This document shows, in pieces, positions 56,809-64,000 of a stretch of 64,000 nucleotides of DNA. Below the pieces are notes generated by a model, which was not told the DNA's origin, did no database searches, and saw only the letters and a program-made list of their open reading frames with translations. Source of the stretch: Lepus europaeus (lineage: Eukaryota > Chordata > Mammalia > Lagomorpha > Leporidae). Position 1 is the stretch's first letter; the number at the start of each line of letters is the position of its first letter. The translations under genes and the position numbers were made by a program. Where the stretch lies: positions 176,019,401 through 176,083,400 of the forward strand of contig NC_084827.1 of the NCBI RefSeq assembly GCF_033115175.1, written 5' to 3'.

Positions 56809-57134
56809 GGCCGGCGCCGTGGCTTAACAGGCTAATCCTCCACCTTGCGGCGCCGGCACACCGGGTTCTAGTCCCGGTTGGGGCGCCGGATTCTGTTCCG
56901 GTTGCCCCTCTTCCAGGCCAGCTCTCTGCTGTGGCCCGGGAAGGCAGTGGAGGATGGCCCAAGTGCTTGGGCCTTGCACCCGCATGGGAGACCAGGAGAA
57001 GCACCTGGCTCCTGGCTTCGGATCAGCGAGATGCGCCGGCCACAGCAGCCATTGGAGGGTGAACCAACAGCAAAAAGGAAGACCTTTCTCTCTGTCTCTC
57101 TCTCTCACTGTCCACTCTGCCTGTCAAAAAAAAA
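56809..57134 (+). mobile_element. Young-type CSINE
   Basis: Head GGCCGGCGCCGTGGCTTAAC, CACCGGGTTCTAGTCCCGGT; ends CTGTCAAAAAAAAA. Confidence 0.96.
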
Positions 57135-58147
57135 CCATTATAGACAGACCGCGGCGGCAGCTTACTGAATCTTGTCCGCCGTATCCATACGTCATCAGAT
57201 TCTTGATGCTAAATAGCTCAGAAACAGACCCTGGCCCGCGGAGGACGGCCGTCAAGAACACGAGAGACGGTGCCCTCAACAGACACCTGCAAGACACACG
57301 TCGTAGCCGAGAACCTAACGAAATCCAGAGAGGCCTGAGTAGCCGTGAGGACTGCGCCAGGGCAGTGGGACGGGGAGGGGCTCATCACTGTCCAGCCGGA
57401 GGCGCAGGGGAGGGGACCCATGCTTCAAAAGCCCCTGGGCACAAGGCCAAAGAGGGAGGCACCTGCGCAGGGGCAGAAAATGAGTGGCCCTGACAGGGAG
57501 AGTGGCGAGGGTGGGGTAAGAGACCAGTGCCAGCGACCCCTGGAGCCAGTGAGGTCAGGCCCTTCACCCCACACGATGGCTGGAGACCCTGACTCCCTCC
57601 TGCTGATTGGGGAACCCCCAGGGAGGCGGTGGGGGGGGGATCGTGGTCCCTGTGACCCGTGACCCTTGACCGAGATGAGCCATTCGGTTTAGAGAACAGG
57701 TGCCCAGGAATTAGGAGGATAAATAACTGAGCTGAAAATGGGAAGGAAGGCGGGAGGGTAGAACGGTGGGTAGTAGCAGGAGCCTGGAGAAGCCCACCTG
57801 CGGAGCCGGCCGCAGAGGGCAGGACCTGGGGGAGGAGTGAGCTCTGGGCCTGCCCCCGGCCACCCCCACTGGCACTGCAAGTGGAGGCCAAGCTTACTAA
57901 ACCATGGTGCCCCTTGGCCCGGGGGCTGCAGTCATAGTGGACAGACGGCTCTGCTCCTGGACAGAGATCTGTCCTCACGACCATGCTGGGCCTCCTTCCG
58001 GGACACGGGCCACCCCTTAAAGGCCACAACCCCCAGAAGGAACTCTCTGGGCACAGCCGGGGCACTGGACAAGGGTCTGTCCTCCTCTGTGAAGTTTGTT
58101 CCTGGTTTTTAGAACGCGTACCTGCCCGTCGTATGAAATTACAGAAA
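57135..58147. other. Unique DNA
   Basis: No repeat recognised; a 284-codon minus frame (57,385-58,239) has no domain and runs into a SINE. Confidence 0.4.
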
Positions 58148-58285
58148 AGGGGCCGCACTGTGGTGTAGGTTAAGTCACAACCTGCAGTGCCGGCATCCCA
58201 CACGGGCACTGGTTGGAGTCCTGGCTGCTCCACTTCCAATCCAGCTCTCTGCTATGACCTGGGAAAACAGTAGAAGATGGTCCCT
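58148..58285 (+). mobile_element. CSINE 5' half
   Basis: GGGGCCGCACTGTGGTGTAG through GGGAAAACAGTAGAAGATGG, then similarity stops. Confidence 0.85.
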
Positions 58286-58311
58286 AACTCCCCGTGTTAG
58301 CTCCGTTTCAG

Positions 58312-58640
58312 GGTTGGGCATTTGGCACAATGGTTAAGCCTCTGTGTGGGACGCCCCATCCCATAGAGGAGCACCTGACTCCTCTGCCTCCAATCAGGCT
58401 TCCTGCTCCCATTGATGGGCACTGTGGCCGGCAGCAGGAGCCGGAATGAGTATTCTGGTCCCTGCCACTCACGTGGGAGACCTGGATTGCATTCCCGGCT
58501 CTCTTCTTCATCTTGGCCCAGCCCTGGCTGTTGTAGGAATGTGGGGAGTGAACCAGCAGATGGAAGACCTCTGTCTGTCTCTTCCTGGCTTTCTCTTTGT
58601 CACTCTTCCAAATAGATAAATCAACCTTCAAAGTAATAAA
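58312..58640 (+). mobile_element. Old CSINE
   Basis: GGTTGGGCATTTGGCACAAT, GCGGACGCC-like head region changed to GTGTGGGACGCCCCATCCC; ends CTCTTCCAAATAGATAAATC. Confidence 0.82.
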
Positions 58641-58680
58641 TTCTCCCATATTTTCTTCTGGTACTTTTATTTCCACCGTT

Positions 58681-58797
58681 CACCTTGATGTCTTTGGTCC
58701 ACCTTAAATGTGTGCCATTCACCTTGATGTCTTTGGTCCACCTTAAATGTGTGCCATTCACCTTGATGCCTTTGGTCCACCTTAAATGTGTGCCATC
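58681..58797. repeat. 39-bp minisatellite, three copies
   Basis: The unit CACCTTGATG...GTGTGCCATT repeats at 58,681-58,719, 58,720-58,758 and 58,759-58,797. Copies 1 and 2 are identical; copy 3 differs at two positions. The unit is 13 codons long, so a minus-strand frame stays open through it. Confidence 0.9.
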
Positions 58798-60993
58798 AGG
58801 TGGCGTCATCTGGCTGTGCCAGCACCACTCCATCCTGCCTTCAGCTCCCGGGTGCACCTGAGAGCGCCGCTCTTCTCCAACCCCTGGCTGGGATGCGGCC
58901 TCTCTTCTTGGGGGGGGGGGGGGGGGGGGGGGGGGCGGGGGGGAGTGGGGTTCACTGCCTTCCTCTCCTGGGCTGGCCCCTCCCCAGGCCCCGAGGGACC
59001 ACGCCCCCTGCTGCACCTGCCCCTCTCCCTGGCCTTTCCAAGGGACTCAGTGCGTTCACATATCAAGAAAGGAGCAGAACCAGAGCTCCCTGCATCCCAG
59101 GAAGCTCTCCAGCTACTGCCCGCACAGCCCGAGTCCACGCAGTGCTGGCCACCGTCCCTGCCGTCCCGTCCCCAGTCGCTCCTCTAGTCCCTGCAGTCTG
59201 CTTGCACCCCTGTCGGCCCAGCACCAGGGGGATGGCAGCTCTCGGATCCAGTCTGTCCTCCCAACCGGGCCGCTCCGTCCTCTGGCAACCTCAGCTGGAA
59301 TTCAGGCTGGGCAGACAGCACGGGGCTCAGGGGAGCCACTTCCACAAGGACCCACAAGGGGGAGCCAAAGGGCCGCCCTGTGGTCACCGGGGAACTCTTC
59401 TTGCTCTTCAGCGGGTGACCAGTGAGGGGTCCGGGTTTGTCCACAGATGCTGGGAAAGTCAGTTTCCTCGGAACCATCGGTGGAGTCTGTGCCCCGGGGG
59501 CCGGGGAGGGCAGCTCAGTGAGCCAGCACGGGAATCTGCCCGCGGCCTCGGCCTGCTCTGCCAGCTCCAGGCCGGAGGGCTGCGGGCCACTTGCTGAACG
59601 AAGGCGCCCCGGAACTGGGGTGCACACCCAGCTCGAGGGCAGAGGTCAGGGGCTGAGGCACTGGGTCTCCCCCAGAGAGACCCTGGCCTTTGTCCTTGTC
59701 CTGGAGCAGGGAGGTGGCCCAGGGGGAGTTCTTACCAGCCCGAGCTTGCCCCAACAAGGACGCAACACGGACGAATCACCCTGGGGTGAGGCGCACTGAG
59801 CCCGAGCTCAGCCCCTCTGGCGGGGGCAGGCAGGCCGTCCTGCCCACGTAACACTGCTGGGCAAACTTTGGGCTCCGGCGCCCAGGCCCCCACCCCCGGC
59901 TGGCCGTGCTGAGTGTGTGCATTGTCCTGGCACTGCCATCTGTGACCCTGCGGGGAGAAATGTCCAAGGTCCGCACCAGACCCCTTCCTTTAGCCTCCTG
60001 GGGTAACCAAGGCCGTGAGCGTGATGGTTTCCAGGGAGTCCTGTGGGTCATTCCAAGTCTCCACACTGGAGACTCCCAAGTGCATCACCGGCTGCTGTCA
60101 AGTAAGGTGGTCCCGGGACCCCTGAACTTGAGGGTGGTGCCCAAAGGGGCACTGTGCCCTCACCTTGCCCACCCGTCTGTCCCCACAGCCTGTGACATGT
60201 CCGCCATCTGCCCCGCCACCTTCACGGCCAGGCAAAGCCCACGCTTCTCGAATGCTTGTCAGGAGAAGCACTTGCCCTTTGTCCCTGCCTGGGCAGTGGC
60301 ACCTGGCAGTGAGGCCGAGACTGCAAAAGACCCCTGAAGCCTCCCAGAAGCCCCGTGGGGTGAGATGAGGGTGTGGCCCTGCACAGAGGCCGGGCAGCTC
60401 CAAGCGCTGGGTCGGCCTCTCCCAGGGCGAGCCAGAGCAGGGCCCTCCACGCCACGCCATGCCACGCCACGGACTGTGTCACCCAGGGATGGGGCACCCC
60501 GGGCTAAGTCAGGCCAGGGCCTTACCCAGAGCAGAGGAGCTGGTGCTGGCAAAGCCGAGACCTGACCATCGCCAAGGCCGGCCATGGGCAGCTCAGCCAG
60601 ACTTGCACTGTGTGGTCCAGTTCTCAGCTACAAAGAGGGGACTTCAGTCAGGCGGTGGTGTGTGGGATCCCCAGCACCGGGCTTCCGGAAGCACCAGGGA
60701 TTGCAGGTGACAGGAGCCCAGTAGAGGGGTTACAGGGGTCCAGCCCAGCCCCGAGGTCTGAGGGGCTCCGGGAGCCAACTCCATTCCTTGCAGACAACCC
60801 CTCTCTGGCCCCTACAGGGCGGATCCCACCAGCTCACTTGGGGACAGCCACAGCTTGAGGCCATCGGCTGGCCGCAGAGCACCCAGCTGCCGCAGCCTCC
60901 CTGGCTTCTGGGAGTGTGGGAGCCTTGCTGCCTGCAGCCCACCCCCCAGGGCTAGGGGTCCTTCTGTAGGTCCTCTGTTCGTCTTCACATGAG
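58798..60993. other. GC-rich unique DNA
   Basis: Begins with a weak CTCF-like CCATCAGGTGGCGTC overlapping the end of the minisatellite, then the G26 run. Frames up to 269 codons have no recognised domain. Confidence 0.4.
58910..58943. repeat. Poly(G) run (26 G, C, 7 G)
   Basis: An uninterrupted run of 26 G from 58,910 to 58,935, one C, then seven G. Its length is likely variable or uncertain in assembly. Confidence 0.9.
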
Positions 60994-61585
60994 GTCTTAG
61001 TGCCGGCATCCCATGTGGCCATCGGTTAGTCTCGGCCGCTCCACTATCCAGGGTCCAGCTCTCTGCTGTGGCCTGAGGAAGCAGTAGAAGATGGCCCAAG
61101 TAAGCCGGCACCATGGCTCACTAGGCTAATCCTCGCCTGCGGCGCCAGCACCCCGGGTTCTAGTCCCGGCTGGGGCGCTGGATTCTATCCCGGTTGCCCC
61201 TCTTCCAGTCCAGCTCTCTGCTGTGGCCCAGGAGGGCAGTGGAGGATGACCCAAGTGCTTGGGCTCTGCACCCACATGGGAGACCAGGAGAAGCACTTGG
61301 CTCCTGGCTTCAGATCAGCGCAGCGCCAGCTGCAGTGGCCACTGGAGGGTGAACCAACGGTAAAGGAAGACCTTTCTCTCTGTCTCTCTCTCACTGTCCA
61401 CTCTGCCTGTCAAAAAAAAAAAAAAAAAAAAAAGAGATGGCCCAAGTCCTTGGGTCTCTGCACCCACATGGGAGACCTGGAGGAAGCTCCGGCTGTTGTG
61501 GCCATTTGGGGAATGAACCTGCAGATGGAGACCTTTCTGTCTCTCCCTGTCTGTAACTCTCAAATAAATCTTTATAAAAAGAAAA
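60994..61585 (+). mobile_element. CSINE split by a young CSINE
   Basis: Left piece 60,994-61,101 (GTGCCGGCATCCCATGTGGC to AGATGGCCCAAGT); right piece 61,435-61,585 (repeats AGATGGCCCAAGT, ends CTCTCAAATAAATCTTTATA). Confidence 0.93.
61102..61434 (+). mobile_element. Young-type CSINE with perfect 13-bp target duplication
   Basis: AGATGGCCCAAGT flanks it at 61,089-61,101 and 61,435-61,447. Head AAGCCGGCACCATGGCTCAC; poly(A) of about 22. Confidence 0.97.
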
Positions 61586-61846
61586 TATTTGAGAGGCAGT
61601 TACAGACTCTCCCATCCGCTGGTTCACTCCCCAGATGCCTACGGCCTCAACAGTCTGAGCTGGGTGGACCCAAAGCCAGGAGCTTCTTGCGGGTCTCCCA
61701 CTCAGGTGCAGGGCCCAAGCACTTGGGCCATCTCTACTGCTTTCCCAGGAGAATTAGCAGGGAGCTGGATCGAAGTGGAGCAGCTTGGACTCAAACTGCT
61801 GCCCACGTAGGGAAGTTTAACCTACTACACCACAGCACCGGCCCCA
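61586..61846 (-). mobile_element. CSINE
   Basis: AAATATTTGAGAGGCAGTTA, ATCCGCTGGTTCACTCCCCA and the head complement CCACAGCACCGGCCCC. Confidence 0.92.
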
Positions 61847-62383
61847 TCACATGAGATCTTAAGCTGGGATCCAAAGCCCCAAGGTGTCCACCAAGAGAAC
61901 TTGGGGGTCTAAAACTTGGGTGGGAAGAGACCTTTGATGAATCCCCAACCACCCTTGAAGTGCAAGTGCAGGCAGCAGACCCCAGTGTCCGGGCACTCAC
62001 CTCAGTGGTCAGCCCAGGGTCAGGCTGCTAGGTGCGAGCACCAGGACCGAGCTGGTGCCCCCTCCTGATGTCGGGACCATCTCGATGTCCTGTTCCAGCG
62101 GATCGGGATCGGCCCAGGCCCCGGCCTGGCAAACACTGAGGTGTGGCTCCTAGGAGGGAGCCAGCTCAGTGCTGGCGAGCCCCTGGCCCACAACAGCTGC
62201 CATCAAGTGACCCACACACAGCCTCGGCCCAAACTGTGGCCCCATTAACCTTGAACTCTGCCTGAATAAAGCTGACCTAACCCATTTTCCCCCCAAAGGC
62301 ACATTACAGCCTGAAGAGCACCTGACAGCTCTTCAGTGCTAACCTTGGGGGTCACAGGGGATAGAAATCACCCTGGAAAGCAC
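61847..62383. other. Unique DNA with AATAAA and a hairpin
   Basis: AATAAA at 62,265-62,270 and a perfect 9-bp-arm hairpin at 62,311-62,336. No exon recognised. Confidence 0.45.
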
Positions 62384-62626
62384 AGCCAGTGGTGGGACCC
62401 CCACACCTCACGTGAGCTCCGGCTCAAATCCCAGCTGCCCACCTCCATTGTAGCTTCCTAACAACATGCCTGCCAAGGTGCCAGAGGATGGCTCAAGTGC
62501 TTGGGCCCCTGCTACCTGCATGAGACCCGGATGGAGTTCCAGGATCCTTGGCTTTGGCCTGTGCCAGCCCTGGCCTTTGTAGCCATGAGTGAATCAGTGG
62601 TTCAAAGAGCTCTCCAACTTAACCAA
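62384..62626 (+). mobile_element. Old CSINE
   Basis: GTGGGACCCCCACACCTCAC, CTCAAATCCCAGCTGCCCAC and CAGAGGATGGCTCAAGTGCT; tail not clear. Confidence 0.78.
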
Positions 62627-62631
62627 AATCC

Positions 62632-62931
62632 TGGCCGGTGCCACGGCTCAACAGGCTAATCCTCCACCTTATGGCACCGGCACACCGGGTTCTAGTCCAG
62701 GTCGGGGCACCAGATTCTGTCCCGGTTGCCCCCCTTCCAACTCTCTGCTGTGGCCAGGGAGTGCAGTGGAGGATGGCCCAAGTGCTTGGGCCCTGCACCC
62801 TATGGGAGACCAGAGAAGCACTTGGCTCCTGGCTTTGGATCAGCGCAGTGTGCCTGCCATTGGAGGGTGAACCAATGGCAAAAGACCTTTCTCTCTCTGT
62901 CCACACACACACAATATATATATATATATAT
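62632..62931 (+). mobile_element. Young-type CSINE ending in a CA/TA repeat
   Basis: GGCCGGTGCCACGGCTCAAC, CTAATCCTCCACCTTATGGC and CACCGGGTTCTAGTCCAGGT. ATCCT precedes it (62,627) and follows the TA run (62,929), perhaps a short target duplication. Confidence 0.93.
62902..62931. repeat. (CA)n(TA)n microsatellite replacing a SINE tail
   Basis: About six CA then nine TA units, exactly where the young CSINE at 62,632 should end in CTGTCAAAA. Confidence 0.9.
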
Positions 62932-64000
62932 CCTGTCTCCCACACGGGTGGCAGGAATCCCATTGTACTGCTCATTAGCACAAAGCAACTGGGTGGTGAG
63001 CACATGTTTGATCCATTGGGAGATAGTGGGCAACCCTAGTGCCTGAGCTCCTGGCTCCTATCTTCATCTTGGCCCAGGCTTCCCCAAGGTTCCTTCACTT
63101 CCCAGGTGACAGTCCCTGGGCTCCTAGGGCTGGCAGGGGCCGCCAGCTGGTGGCCCTGTTAACCGGATGGAGACTCTTTGTCTTTAGGGGGCCCTGTACA
63201 GAGGAGCCACCAGGAAGCAGGTAAATGGACCTGACCACCTTTAATCCTTGGCATCCCTAGTGGGCCCAAGGGCAGGGCACCATTCCCAAAGTTTGGGTGG
63301 CACCATCAGTGGTGGCAGTGGGGTAAATTCAGAGAAAGGGCACCAGATGAAGCTCCCCAGTTGTCCTAGACACACCTCCCCAGGTGTCTTGGCGGAGCTC
63401 CCAGGCTCCTCGGCCCTAGCCTGAGGGTGACTCACTGGCCTGAAGCCAGACCTCCCCCAGCTTCTCACAGCTGCTACCAGGACTTCCCCTTCTGCTGCTG
63501 CCACCTGCTGGAGAACCACGTTAGTGGCCACAACCATTTGCCAAGGGAAACTTGTTTTCCTAAAATGGCTGCAAAGCCACCAAACCAGCTAGAGCACCAG
63601 GCAGGGACAATCTCAGCACTCGCCACACCTGCGGCCTCATCCCACAGGGACAGCACACCTGAGTGACCCAGCACGGAGCAGAGCTCGGCCACTGGCGTCC
63701 CCTGCCTACGGAGTGGGAAGCACAGCCCAGCAGCCCAGAGCCCCGCTTGCTCTTTGGAGGGCAGGTGCAAATGCCCAGGCAGCCAACACCTGCTGTTTTC
63801 TCAAAACCCAACAGCAACGAACTCCAAGCCCTTCAAATGCGAGCCTAGAGCCACATTGTAACTTCTTGTGAGGTTTAAGTCCTCCTGCCCCCACCCCCCC
63901 TTCCCCACGCCTGAGCTTGTGGAACTGACTCCTACTTAGGCCCACCTCAGAACCCAGCCCCCCACATGCCCCTGGGAGGCAGCCAGTGATAGAAGTCACG
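62932..64000. other. Mostly unique DNA
   Basis: 62,935-63,090 holds scattered CSINE-like words (GTCTCCCACACGGGTGGCAG; GAGCTCCTGGCTCC). Beyond that only the two CTCF-like motifs were noticed; no exon recognised. Confidence 0.4.
63498..63511 (-). promoter_or_regulatory. CTCF consensus motif
   Basis: The reverse strand CCAGCAGGTGGCAG matches the same consensus fully. A weaker minus-strand site (CCACCAGCTGGCGG) is at 63,140-63,153. Confidence 0.5.

Noticed and set aside
58621..59016. Minus-strand frame with a 13-residue repeat
   Set aside because: The repeat is the 39-bp minisatellite read in frame, followed by a proline run from the G26 tract; no other support.
1..64000. Regularly recurring 20-30-bp words suggestive of a CRISPR array
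   Set aside because: They are conserved blocks of CSINE copies at irregular distances on both strands in a mammalian genome.
1..64000. tRNA-like words (GGTTCGAGTCCCGGCTGC and similar)
   Set aside because: These are the B-box-like part of the tRNA-derived CSINE head, not tRNA genes; no cloverleaf with matching acceptor stem was seen.

Overview
This is a stretch of mammalian nuclear DNA, almost certainly from a lagomorph and most likely rabbit (Oryctolagus). The main clue is about sixty copies of the lagomorph-specific tRNA-derived C-repeat SINE (CSINE) on both strands. Each has a GCTGTGGCG-type head, a body about 300 bp long, a CT-rich segment and an (AAAT)n or poly(A) tail. There is no bacterial-style gene density. 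Nearly all the long open frames are products of GC-rich composition or of repeats.

One protein-coding gene can be identified with confidence: B3GNT7 on the plus strand. It encodes the Golgi beta-1,3-N-acetylglucosaminyltransferase that extends keratan sulfate and poly-LacNAc chains. Its promoter lies in a CpG island (about 37,250-38,190). Exon 1 contributes only 11 coding bases (37,685-37,695). A 1,527-bp intron follows, then exon 2 (39,223-40,417) carries the rest of a 401-residue protein. The 3' UTR ends near the AATAAA at 41,313. In human, B3GNT7 lies on 2q37.1 between ARMC9 and NCL. I found no convincing exons of either here, so the flanks read as intergenic sequence or introns.

Layout: 1-35,000 is GC-rich unique sequence with scattered CSINEs, an interrupted Tigger-like DNA transposon (9,829-10,474), MIR fragments, an old L1 remnant split by a CSINE (24,960-26,400), an inverted repeat with arms of about 55 bp (23,286-23,643) and a 1.7-kb TG-rich compound minisatellite (30,978-32,655). 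35,000-44,000 holds B3GNT7 and is almost free of SINEs. 44,000-64,000 is repeat-dense, with nested CSINEs, all seven copies of a younger CSINE subfamily, a putative solo LTR inside a SINE (48,325-48,786), a 39-bp minisatellite and candidate CTCF sites.

I see no novel multi-gene system. The more interesting items are the long inverted repeat, dated nested insertions with readable target-site duplications, a SINE that may carry a 3' transduction, a four-CCAAT cluster, two consensus-matching RFX X-boxes and a convergent pair of consensus CTCF motifs. SINE boundaries are read by eye and are good to roughly 5-15 bp unless a target-site duplication is given.
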